NCBI RefSeq assembly: GCF_050313795.1
Contig: NZ_JBNPMC010000016.1
Location: forward strand, 1-64,000
Reading direction: 5' to 3'
DNA from: CAMBRQ01 sp945870325
Lineage (GTDB): Bacteria; Bacillota; Clostridia; Lachnospirales; Lachnospiraceae
DNA length: 64,000 nucleotides
The position numbers and the translations under genes were made by a program. Positions 8,281 through 15,974 of this stretch are shown here, in pieces. Position 1 is the first letter of the stretch; every line of letters starts with the position of its first letter. A model generated the notes under the pieces. It was not told the DNA's origin and made no database searches. It was given only the letters and a program-made list of their open reading frames with translations.

Positions 8281-9177
8281 ATGATAAAAATAAAGAAAAG
8301 AATATCTAAACATATGATAGTTGGAGGTCTGTTGACAATAGTAATTTTTGTAGCGGCTCTTGTAGTTTACAAGGTGGATGTTACTCAATATGCGGTAGTG
8401 ACACAGTTTGGAAATCCGGTAAGAGTGGATGAAAATCCAGGCTTGAAAGTGAAACTTCCGGATCCTATCCAGTCAGTTCAGTATCTTGATAAGAGGGTAC
8501 AGGTATATCAGACTTCTTCTATAGAACTACTAACACTGGATAAGAAAAGTGTGGCATTGGATTATTATGGAACATGGAAGATAGTAGACCCGATAGCATT
8601 CTTGAAAACGGTGAAAAATCAAGTGGGTGCAGAATCACGGCTTATGGATGTATTTTCTTCAAGTCTAGGAGTGCAAATGGGAAAATATAATCTGGAACAG
8701 CTTGTTAATACAGATGAACAGAAATTGGAACTAGATAAAATGACAGAAGAAGTAGTGGTATATGCGAAAGATCAGGCGGCAGATTATGGAATAGAAGTTG
8801 TGGACGCACAGATTCGTGTATTGAATTTTCCAGAAGCAAATAAGCAAAGTGTCTACGACAGAATGAGTGCAGAGCGGGAACAGATGGCACAAAAATATCG
8901 TGCAGAAGGAAGTGAACAAGCGTCAAATATACGTTCTGATGCAGAAAAAGAGCAACAGCTTATTTTAGCTGAAGCTTATAAAAAAGAGCAACAAATCAAG
9001 GGAGAGGGTGATGCGGAAGCTATTAGAATTTATGGAGAGGCATTCCAGAAAGATCCTGATTTTTATGAATTTATCCGTACCTTGGAGACTTACGAAAAAA
9101 CGATAGATGGAAATACTACTTTGATATTACCGTCCACGGCGGAAATCTTGAAGTATCTAGGTGGTAGTTCAAAATAA
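8281..9177 (+). CDS. hflC: HflC-like SPFH/Band 7 membrane protein
   Basis: About 298 residues: a short basic N terminus, one membrane helix (IVGGLLTIVIFVAALVV, about 13-29), then a Band 7/SPFH domain beginning VTQYAVVTQFG and an Ala/Glu/Gln-rich coiled coil (AEREQMAQKYRAEGSEQA). The GEGDAEA segment and the end near LETYEKTI are typical of HflC. HflC forms a membrane ring with HflK and, in known bacteria, surrounds FtsH. I chose ATG 8281 because GGAGG lies 8-12 bases upstream; the frame is open back to 8182 but overlaps the previous gene. It sits between two HflK-like genes, so the ring may contain two HflK types. Confidence 0.88.
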   Translation: MIKIKKRISKHMIVGGLLTIVIFVAALVVYKVDVTQYAVVTQFGNPVRVDENPGLKVKLPDPIQSVQYLDKRVQVYQTSSIELLTLDKKSVALDYYGTWKIVDPIAFLKTVKNQVGAESRLMDVFSSSLGVQMGKYNLEQLVNTDEQKLELDKMTEEVVVYAKDQAADYGIEVVDAQIRVLNFPEANKQSVYDRMSAEREQMAQKYRAEGSEQASNIRSDAEKEQQLILAEAYKKEQQIKGEGDAEAIRIYGEAFQKDPDFYEFIRTLETYEKTIDGNTTLILPSTAEILKYLGGSSK

Positions 9178-9194
9178 GGCGAGGAGGACAGGCT

Positions 9195-10373
9195 ATGTGG
9201 AAACGAAAAAAAAGAGTTTCCCCAGATAAAAAAGGCGAAAGCTTCTTAGAAAAAGGGAAGAAACTAGCTGGAAAAATAAATGGAAAAGAAGGCCGAACTG
9301 TGAGAAAAATTACAGTTATAATAAAGAAGATATTCCGAGGAACCGGTGGGAATACTATAAATGATTTGAAAAATGCATTTGGTCATATTAATCCTAGAAA
9401 AGCGATTCTGGCTGTTGGAGGTGCGGTAGTTGTTATATATTTGCTAACAGGAATATATATTGTTAGTCCTGGAGAACAAGCTGTCATTCGACGATTTGGA
9501 GTGGTGCAGGTACAGCCGGTGGAGGAAGGATTACACTATAGATTACCATTCCCGATTGACCAGGTGCAAAAGGTAAATGTATCAGAAGTAAGACGAGCTG
9601 ATGTAGGGATGTCGCTACCGGAACATGTACATCAGCCAGAGGAAGAACCGCAGGCGATTCAGTTGTTAACAGGTGATGAGAATATCATTACGACACAGGC
9701 AGTTGTTCATTATAAAGTAGTGGATGCAGCCAAATTTTTGTATAACATCAATGGGAGCAGTGAGCAATTGGTACGTTACAGTGTTGAATCTGCTCTTGTA
9801 CGAATGATGGCAAACACTGCCGTGGATGATGTACTAAGTTCGGAAAAGGTTGTAGCACAGAACAATATTTTGCAAATTGCACAGAATATTTTAGATAAAT
9901 ATGATTCAGGTATGCAAATTACGGCTTTTAATATTAAGTCAATTGTTCCACCGGGTGAAGTATCAGATGCCTTCTTGGATGTTACAACTGCAAAAGAGGA
10001 GAAAGAAACAGCTATTAACGAAGCAAATGGTTATTCTAACAGCTTGATTCCACAAGCGCGTGCTGATGCAGAGAAAAAAATTTCTGCGGCGGAGGCTTAT
10101 AAGGAAGAACAGATTTCGCGCGCAACAGGTGATACTGAAAAATTCCTGAGTATGCTAAAAGAATACCAGAATAATTCTGCAATTTATACGGAGGATACGA
10201 CAAAATACAGATTGCTTCTGGAGACATTGGATAAGATTCTTCCAACAGTAAAGATGTATATTGTTGATTCATCAGGTGGTAATGTGGATGTGAAACTGTT
10301 TGACCCGAGTCTTCAAAGTGGTATGAATATTACAGATAGCTCTGGGGTGCAAGCACAGGATTCGGGAAATTAA
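9195..10373 (+). CDS. hflK: HflK-like SPFH/Band 7 membrane protein
   Basis: A 392-residue protein with a very basic cytoplasmic N terminus (1-65), one membrane helix (ILAVGGAVVVIYLLTGIYIV, 71-90), an SPFH domain (GEQAVIRRFG, GLHYRLPFPID, LLTGDENII) and a coiled coil with IPQARADAEKKI. It closely resembles the SPFH half of the fusion at 6711, so the two are probably old duplicates. An acidic His-containing stretch (PEHVHQPEEEP) interrupts the SPFH domain and is unusual. It ends the foldase/SPFH operon, 17 bp after hflC. Confidence 0.88.
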   Translation: MWKRKKRVSPDKKGESFLEKGKKLAGKINGKEGRTVRKITVIIKKIFRGTGGNTINDLKNAFGHINPRKAILAVGGAVVVIYLLTGIYIVSPGEQAVIRRFGVVQVQPVEEGLHYRLPFPIDQVQKVNVSEVRRADVGMSLPEHVHQPEEEPQAIQLLTGDENIITTQAVVHYKVVDAAKFLYNINGSSEQLVRYSVESALVRMMANTAVDDVLSSEKVVAQNNILQIAQNILDKYDSGMQITAFNIKSIVPPGEVSDAFLDVTTAKEEKETAINEANGYSNSLIPQARADAEKKISAAEAYKEEQISRATGDTEKFLSMLKEYQNNSAIYTEDTTKYRLLLETLDKILPTVKMYIVDSSGGNVDVKLFDPSLQSGMNITDSSGVQAQDSGN

Positions 10374-10428
10374 CATATAAGCAATTCCATCGGCATGCAT
10401 AAAATAATATGTCTGATGTTTATATAAA

Positions 10429-10503
10429 GGGGCAATAGATGGGAAAGAAGGGGTTTGAGTAGATAGAGATTATGCAACCACATGTTTTCAATCCCATCTG
10501 CCC
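10429..10503. other. long-loop inverted repeat after hflK
   Basis: GGGGCAATAGATGGGA (10429-10444) pairs with TCCCATCTGCCC (10492-10503), apart from a small bulge, around a loop of about 47 bases. It may be a structured 3' end or a recombination scar. No T-run follows, so it is not a standard terminator. Confidence 0.35.
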
Positions 10504-10628
10504 TATGAGATTTCATTATTGTGAAATAGTTTTAAACTAATACATACAGAATAACCTTGGGTAAATTATCAAATTGATAGAGAGGAGGATAGTAAGGAAG
10601 ATCTAGTACTGCCATTGGGAATTATTCC

Positions 10629-11027
10629 ATGACAGTACAGACCATCATTATGCTGTTATATAAAGAGATTGTAATTTTGGTGATAATAGTGTTTGCTATA
10701 GTCATGATTCTTATTGGGTTTGCTGTTATCATGACGAGGTATCACATACTTAAAGGGAGTTTGGAAACAGACGATAAAGAATACATGATGAAGATTACAG
10801 TTCCAGAAGAACGGATGGATAAAATAAATTTTGATGTAGTTATAAAACAATTTACCATATCGAAGGAATTGATCATGATAAGGACATCTGAAAAAAATAA
10901 AAGCTGTGAATATTATTATCATGTATTGATTAAGTCAAAAGCTGAAAAACAGGCTTTACTGACAAATATATATAAAATGAGTGGAGTATTGGAAGTAAGA
11001 TATAATAGAGACCATAAAGATAATTAG
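10629..11027 (+). CDS. small membrane-anchored protein of unknown function
   Basis: A 132-residue protein with one strong N-terminal membrane helix (IVILVIIVFAIVMILIGFAVI, written in part as residues 13-33). A cytosolic alpha/beta domain of about 95 residues follows, with strand/helix alternation (YMMKITVP, ELIMIRTS, YYYHVLIKS, VLEVRYN). The fold pattern is ferredoxin-like, as in the C-terminal domains of some MgtC-type proteins, but the similarity is too weak to name it. It stands alone between hflK and a convergent AraC gene. Confidence 0.5.
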   Translation: MTVQTIIMLLYKEIVILVIIVFAIVMILIGFAVIMTRYHILKGSLETDDKEYMMKITVPEERMDKINFDVVIKQFTISKELIMIRTSEKNKSCEYYYHVLIKSKAEKQALLTNIYKMSGVLEVRYNRDHKDN

Positions 11028-11077
11028 CTACTGTCTGATTATCCTTATGGTCTGCTTTTTATTAAGAAATATATATT

Positions 11078-12076
11078 TTAGTGAATGTTGGAATGAATTC
11101 TTCGATATTCCAACGGAAGCATTTGGTATACTTCATGAAAAGCTGTAGAAAAGCGGCTCTGGCTTGTATAACCGACTGCTTTAGCAATCTGTGAGATGCT
11201 GTTATTGGTTTCGGTAAGCAGTATAGCAGCTTTTTCTAGTCGGTGCTCTCTCATGTGTGCAGCAAGAGAATCTCCATATACTGCTTTAAATACAGATTTC
11301 AAAGTTGTAGGGTTCATTAGATACTGTTTTGATAACTCTTCAATTGTTATCCGGTGGTTTATGTTCTGTAAAAGGTAATCATGGATTTGGCGGATAATTT
11401 CCACCTGTTCCGACTGGTATTTCCCTGGTTCTTTTCCGGAAGTGATTTTAAATTCACTAAGATAGAGAAGTAGCTCGAGGGATTTCAATATGAAATATTG
11501 TTTCCTGAGATTTTCGGATAAATTATAAAATCCAGAAAAGATTGCTTCTGTTTTTTCATTGCCTGTAAGTAAGGAGAAATTTCCACGAGAGCAAAATTTT
11601 TCCGAAAGCATCTGCCCTGTTATTTTTGTCCCTCTTAAGAGTTCTGGGGGTGCCTGATCAAATTGTGAAAGATCAATGCAGACAGTAAGTCCTTCATAAT
11701 GACCGCTGGGCAGAGTCATGACGGAACCGGCGCATAGTTGCCTTGTGTGAAGTGAGAAATCACCAGGACCAAGGTAGATGGAACGACCGTTTTTCATATT
11801 CCAGCCGATTCGTCCATAGCGACAATAGTTAATTTCCAAAAGTTCCTTTTCTGGTTTGTGGTTACAGGAAATCTGTTCTGCTAAATAATCTTGAAAAATA
11901 ATAGTAATTCCAGTCAATAATTTCCATGAAATTTTTTTGCCCTTACCATTTGGAAGCGTATCAAGGTGTTCAGAACAGACAGGAGTATCTATGCAGGGAT
12001 ATGTCTGTTCAAAAAGGATTCCGTCCGGGATATTTATGAGTTCATTCTTGATTTGTGTAATATATTCGTTATACAA
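11078..12076 (-). CDS. AraC-family transcriptional regulator
   Basis: A 332-residue regulator. The C-terminal 100 residues carry two helix-turn-helix motifs (ITIEELSKQYLMNPTTLKSVFK and ISQIAKAVGYTSQSRFSTAFH) and the AraC signature ending ML..PLEYRR. The N-terminal 220 residues would bind a ligand but match no domain I can name; GYERIGW-like wording (CRYGRIGWNMKNG) resembles siderophore-type AraC regulators such as YbtA/PchR. The start is a TTG with GAGGTG before it. It is divergent from the HMA/P-type ATPase genes, so regulation of metal handling is possible but unproved. Confidence 0.85.
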   Translation of the reverse strand: MYNEYITQIKNELINIPDGILFEQTYPCIDTPVCSEHLDTLPNGKGKKISWKLLTGITIIFQDYLAEQISCNHKPEKELLEINYCRYGRIGWNMKNGRSIYLGPGDFSLHTRQLCAGSVMTLPSGHYEGLTVCIDLSQFDQAPPELLRGTKITGQMLSEKFCSRGNFSLLTGNEKTEAIFSGFYNLSENLRKQYFILKSLELLLYLSEFKITSGKEPGKYQSEQVEIIRQIHDYLLQNINHRITIEELSKQYLMNPTTLKSVFKAVYGDSLAAHMREHRLEKAAILLTETNNSISQIAKAVGYTSQSRFSTAFHEVYQMLPLEYRRIHSNIH

Positions 12077-12188
12077 AAGGCACCTCGTCTTTCTGATAAT
12101 TAATAGTCAGATTATCAATATCTACTGTTTAAAAATATCCTTTTTAGAAATGTTTTTATCCATTTTGGAAGGGACTGTCTGCAACCTG

Positions 12189-12246
12189 TTGACTTCCATT
12201 TGTGCAGTAATTATACTACAAACATAACAATTAAACAAGTGCTTAA
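12189..12246 (+). promoter_or_regulatory. promoter of the HMA/P-type ATPase genes with ArsR-type operator
   Basis: TTGACT (12189-12194) and TATACT (12212-12217) are 17 bp apart. The dyad TTAAACAAGTGCTTAA lies at 12231-12246, just past the expected transcription start, in roadblock position. It is identical to the dyad in the arsR promoter at 1663-1678. Confidence 0.7.
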
Positions 12247-12281
12247 TGGTTAAATCTAAAAAGTGAAAAGGAGAATTTGTA

Positions 12282-12500
12282 ATGAAGAAAACCTATAAGA
12301 TTGAAGTTGATTGTGCCAACTGTGCTAATTTAATGGAAGATGCAGCAAGAAAAACAGCTGGTGTTGCTTCTGCTACAGTTAATTTTATGACTCAGAAGAT
12401 GATTGTAGAGTTTGAAGAAGGCAAGGATGCAAAGCAGGTAATGAAAGAAGTTTTAAAAGCCTGTAGGAAAGTAGAACCTGACTGTGAAATTGAGATTTAG
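12282..12500 (+). CDS. free-standing HMA-domain metal chaperone
   Basis: A 72-residue heavy-metal-associated domain with a beta-alpha-beta-beta-alpha-beta layout. The metal-binding loop is DCANCA (Cys12 and Cys15), in the usual position after the first strand. The next gene is a P1B ATPase that lacks its own N-terminal HMA domain, so this protein probably hands metal to it or senses metal for it. AAAAGGAG precedes the ATG. The DCxxC form with an acidic residue in front is the Zn/Cd type more than the Cu type. Confidence 0.88.
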   Translation: MKKTYKIEVDCANCANLMEDAARKTAGVASATVNFMTQKMIVEFEEGKDAKQVMKEVLKACRKVEPDCEIEI

Positions 12501-12609
12501 TTAGAAGCAGTATTTTATGGCGCTCCGGATGCAGAAAGCGGAAGGGGCGCTGATTTGAAGTATATAATTCAACAAATAAGCAAATATTAAATTGAAAGGA
12601 GGCTTCGTT

Positions 12610-14493
12610 ATGACAAAGAAGCAGAAAAAAATGCTGGTTCGGATTCTTATTTCGGCGGTCATGGTGGTAGGTTTAAAACTCCTGCCGTTTAATGGATTTA
12701 TAAATATAGTACTTTATATGGCGACATATTTGGTGATTGGCTATGATATATTACGGAAGGCCGGAAAGGGAATTGTGAACGGTCAGGTGTTTGATGAAAA
12801 TTTTTTGATGGCTGTGGCGACAGTCGGTGCTATTGCACTTGCTACTTATGAAAAGAGTGGTGATTATAGTGAAGCAATTGCTGTTATGCTGTTCTATCAA
12901 GTAGGAGAATTGTTCCAAAGTTACGCTGTGGGTAAAAGCCGCAGAAACATTACTGCCCTCATGGACATCAGACCAGATTATGCAAATATTGAACGTGATG
13001 GGAAGTTGAAAAAGGTTGATCCAGATGAGGTTGGTATTGGAAACGTGATCGTGGTACAGCCGGGTGAAAAAGTTCCTATTGATGGAGTTATCATAGAAGG
13101 AACTTCAGCTTTGAACACCAGCGCACTTACCGGAGAAAGCATGCCAAGAGAGGCCGGTGAGGGAGACGAGGTAATCAGTGGATGTATCAATATGACAGGG
13201 GTACTGAAAATCCAGACTACAAAAGAATTTGGAGAATCAACAGTTTCTAAAATCTTGCAGCTAGTGGAGGATTCTAGCTCTCGTAAGTCACATTCGGAGA
13301 ATTTTATTTCTAAATTTGCAAAAATTTATACACCAGCAGTATGTATTGCTGCACTGTTGCTGGCAGTTTTACCACCTGTTTTTAATTTAATTACAGGAAA
13401 TGCGGCAAACTGGGCAAACTGGATTTATAGTGCGCTTACATTTCTTGTAATTAGCTGTCCGTGTGCATTAGTAGTTAGTGTGCCACTCAGTTTTTTCGCT
13501 GGAATAGGTGGAGCCAGCAAAGAAGGTGTTCTGATTAAAGGCTCAAATTATATGGAAACATTATCCCAGACGAAAGTTGTAGTTTTTGACAAGACAGGGA
13601 CACTGACTCAAGGAGTATTTGAGGTGAGCGGTATTCATCACAATGAGATGGAGCAGGAGAAACTTTTAGAATACGCAGCTTTGACAGAATGTTCTTCCTC
13701 CCATCCGATTAGCAAGAGCCTTCAGCGGGCCTATGGAAAAGAAATTAACCGTAGTCGTGTGACAGATATTGAAGAAATCAGCGGACATGGATTGATCGCA
13801 AAAGTAGACGGCATTGAAGTGGCGGTCGGTAATCCTAAGTTGATGAAAAGGCTGAATATTCCGTATGTGGACTGCCATTCAGTTGGAACTATCATTCATG
13901 TAGCAATTGATGGGGCATATGCTGGTCATATTGTAATCTCTGATATTGAAAAGCCAAATTCTAAAAAGGCAATTGCGGAATTGAAAAAAGCTGGAGTTGA
14001 AAAGACTGTTATGCTTACAGGAGACGCAAAGAGGGTTGCTGAAAAAGTTGCTTCTGACCTTGGCATAGATGAAGTCCACAGTGAATTACTGCCTAGCGAT
14101 AAGGTTACTCAAGTGGAACGATTGTTAGAACAGAAAGGGAAAAAAGCGAAGCTAGCTTTTGTAGGCGATGGCATCAATGACGCTCCGGTGCTTGGACGTG
14201 CCGACATAGGAATTGCTATGGGAGCAATGGGATCCGATGCGGCTATAGAAGCAGCAGATGTGGTATTAATGGATGATGATCCAATGAAGATTGCTAAAGG
14301 GATTAAAATTTCTAGAAAGTGCATCTCTATAGTTTATCAGAATATTGTATTTGCTTTAGTTGTAAAATTTGTTTGCCTTGGTTTGGGTGTGGTTGGTATT
14401 GCAAATATGTGGATGGCAATTTTTGCTGATGTAGGGGTGACAGTAATCGCAGTATTGAATGCAATACGTGCTTTGAGAGTACACAATCTATGA
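12610..14493 (+). CDS. heavy-metal P1B-type ATPase, Zn/Cd/Co/Pb group
   Basis: A 627-residue metal-exporting P-type ATPase. Visible motifs in order: actuator TGES (about residue 175), membrane metal site CPC (in SCPCALVV, about 282), phosphorylation DKTGTLT (about 326), the SSHP motif (about 364) and hinge GDGINDAP (about 519). The CPC form and general sequence fit the ZntA/CadA group. No N-terminal HMA domain is present; the free HMA gene upstream supplies one. ATG 12610 follows AAAGGAGG. A promoter with an ArsR-type operator precedes the pair, so export is probably induced by metal. A strong terminator follows. Confidence 0.92.
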   Translation: MTKKQKKMLVRILISAVMVVGLKLLPFNGFINIVLYMATYLVIGYDILRKAGKGIVNGQVFDENFLMAVATVGAIALATYEKSGDYSEAIAVMLFYQVGELFQSYAVGKSRRNITALMDIRPDYANIERDGKLKKVDPDEVGIGNVIVVQPGEKVPIDGVIIEGTSALNTSALTGESMPREAGEGDEVISGCINMTGVLKIQTTKEFGESTVSKILQLVEDSSSRKSHSENFISKFAKIYTPAVCIAALLLAVLPPVFNLITGNAANWANWIYSALTFLVISCPCALVVSVPLSFFAGIGGASKEGVLIKGSNYMETLSQTKVVVFDKTGTLTQGVFEVSGIHHNEMEQEKLLEYAALTECSSSHPISKSLQRAYGKEINRSRVTDIEEISGHGLIAKVDGIEVAVGNPKLMKRLNIPYVDCHSVGTIIHVAIDGAYAGHIVISDIEKPNSKKAIAELKKAGVEKTVMLTGDAKRVAEKVASDLGIDEVHSELLPSDKVTQVERLLEQKGKKAKLAFVGDGINDAPVLGRADIGIAMGAMGSDAAIEAADVVLMDDDPMKIAKGIKISRKCISIVYQNIVFALVVKFVCLGLGVVGIANMWMAIFADVGVTVIAVLNAIRALRVHNL

Positions 14494-14537
14494 TAATTAA
14501 CGATTAATGTTTGACTTGTAATAAACTTAAATATATA

Positions 14538-14568
14538 GGCGCAGACACCAAAAGACTGCGCCTTTTTT
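14538..14568 (+). terminator. Rho-independent terminator after the P-type ATPase
   Basis: GGCGCAG (14538-14544) pairs with CTGCGCC (14556-14562), followed directly by six T residues. Confidence 0.9.
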
Positions 14569-14586
14569 AGGAGAATAAATATACAA

Positions 14587-14892
14587 ATGAAAAATGTATA
14601 CGATACGGTTCAGGTTGATTATAGTCAATTGGCTGAATTTTTTAAGGTGTTGGGTGAACCTACAAGGCTTCAGTTACTTTTTTTGCTGTCTGACAGAGAA
14701 ATTTGTGTCAGTGAGTTGACAGGTTATCTCAATGCATCACAGTCTACGGTATCCCATCAGTTAAATATATTAAAAGCTCATAAACTCATAAGAAGACGCA
14801 GAGAGGGCAAGCAGATATATTATTCTGTATCTGATTGCCATGTGAGTTTGGTTACCAAGTTAGGAATAGAAATTGTTACAGCCCGGAAATAG
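14587..14892 (+). CDS. ArsR-family repressor (second copy type)
   Basis: A 101-residue ArsR-type winged-helix protein: LAEFFKVLGEPTRLQLLFLL, a recognition region ASQSTVSHQLNILKAHKLI and wing RRREGKQIYYSV. A single Cys lies in DREICVSEL, at the alpha-3 position where metal sensors have Cys pairs; further ligands could be Asp/His near the C terminus. It is clearly different from the ArsR at 1210. It lies just after the terminator of the ATPase gene, so it needs its own promoter or readthrough. The effector is unknown. Confidence 0.85.
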   Translation: MKNVYDTVQVDYSQLAEFFKVLGEPTRLQLLFLLSDREICVSELTGYLNASQSTVSHQLNILKAHKLIRRRREGKQIYYSVSDCHVSLVTKLGIEIVTARK

Positions 14893-14914
14893 TGAAAGTT
14901 TATTAGCTTAATCT

Positions 14915-14945
14915 CCACATAATCCCCACATCATTCTGATATAGT
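14915..14945 (+). promoter_or_regulatory. promoter with 11-bp-spaced CCACAT repeats
   Basis: CCACAT occurs at 14915-14920 and 14926-14931. After exactly 8 bp comes the -10 TATAGT (14940-14945). The arrangement equals that at 4393-4424 before the foldase operon. Because it drives the operon of an OmpR-type regulator, autoactivation is the simplest reading. Confidence 0.6.
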
Positions 14946-15009
14946 AAAACGAACAAGATTAATTAGGTTACATGTGAAAATATTCCTATATGAGAGGTGA
15001 GATTATTTT

Positions 15010-15237
15010 ATGGAAAGGCGAATATTTATGATTCAGGGACTGAACAATAAAGATTCTGCAGATAGGATATGTGAGGAACTAAAGAAGATTGTAGGAATAA
15101 ATAAAATAGAAATTTATTTTGAGACGGGGCAAATGATTCTTGAAGCAGATTACGTATCTATGCCGAGGATTATAAATGCGATTATTACCATCACATCTAT
15201 ATTGGACTATAGAGTTACGATTATAGAGGTAGATTGA
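15010..15237 (+). CDS. HMA-like ferredoxin-fold protein lacking metal cysteines
   Basis: A 75-residue protein with the beta-alpha-beta-beta-alpha-beta pattern of HMA domains (FMIQGL, helix SADRICEELKKIVGI, strand KIEIYFE, strand QMILEADY, helix, strand RVTIIEV). The CxxC loop is replaced by LNNKDSAD, so copper- or zinc-type binding is unlikely. It is the first gene of the two-component operon and ends 14 bases before the regulator start. It may be a non-metal sensor or partner of the kinase system; this is inference. A GAGAGGTGAG ribosome site lies upstream. Confidence 0.6.
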   Translation: MERRIFMIQGLNNKDSADRICEELKKIVGINKIEIYFETGQMILEADYVSMPRIINAIITITSILDYRVTIIEVD

Positions 15238-15251
15238 AGCGAGGACAGGAT

Positions 15252-15965
15252 ATGGAACTAATGGAAAGTACAAAAAAAAGGACGGTATTGATTGTAGATG
15301 ATGAGATCAAGATTACGGAAGTGTTGGAAGCATATTTAAAAAATGCAGGATATCAAACAAAGTCAGTACATAGTGGACAGAAAGCAATAGAGGCGGCAGA
15401 GGAACTGAAGCCGGATTTGATTATTTTGGATTTGATGCTACCGGATATTATGGGAGAAGATGTCTGCCAGATGATTCATCAGAAGCAGGATATACCTATC
15501 ATTATGTTGACTGCAAAAATAGAAGAAAATAATATGGTCAGGGGTCTGCAGATTGGTGCGGATGATTATATTGTTAAGCCTTTTAGTCCAAGGAATGTAT
15601 TGGCCAGAGTAGAGACGGTGTTAAGGCGCACTCAGAAAAGGATGGAGGAAAATAAGCAGGATGTTGTAATCATAGGAAATCATTATATTACAGTGGATTT
15701 TACATATCGGAAGGTAGAAAAGCAGGGGGAGGAAATCCATCTTACACCGACAGAATATAAAATTTTTGAACTATTGGTTAGGTCACCAAACCGTGTATTT
15801 AGCAGGGAACAGATTATATCTTATGCATTGGAGGATGAATTTGCGGGATATGATCGGAGTATTGATACTTACATAAAAAGTATACGACAGAAAGTGGAAC
15901 CAGATGGAAAGATGCCTAGATATTTTGTGACAGTGTACGGTGTTGGATATAAATTTGTGTTATAA
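15252..15965 (+). CDS. OmpR/PhoB-type response regulator
   Basis: About 237 residues. The receiver domain has the acidic pair DDE (in IVDDEIK), phospho-acceptor Asp in DLMLPD, Thr in MLTAK and the conserved Lys in VKPFSP. The C-terminal winged helix (HLTPTEYKIFELLVRSPNRVFSREQI, shown here in part, to VTVYGVGYKF) is OmpR/PhoB type. ATG 15252 follows GAGGACAGG; an in-frame TTG at 15234 overlaps the previous stop. The kinase follows 9 bp later. I propose that it recognises the CCCACAT-type repeats in its own promoter and in front of the foldase/SPFH operon. Confidence 0.92.
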   Translation: MELMESTKKRTVLIVDDEIKITEVLEAYLKNAGYQTKSVHSGQKAIEAAEELKPDLIILDLMLPDIMGEDVCQMIHQKQDIPIIMLTAKIEENNMVRGLQIGADDYIVKPFSPRNVLARVETVLRRTQKRMEENKQDVVIIGNHYITVDFTYRKVEKQGEEIHLTPTEYKIFELLVRSPNRVFSREQIISYALEDEFAGYDRSIDTYIKSIRQKVEPDGKMPRYFVTVYGVGYKFVL

Positions 15966-15974
15966 GAGGTGAAT

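Noticed and set aside
8705..8926. Minus-strand 60-70 codon frames inside hflC
   Set aside because: They overlap a well-supported gene, have no ribosome sites and show no protein-like pattern.
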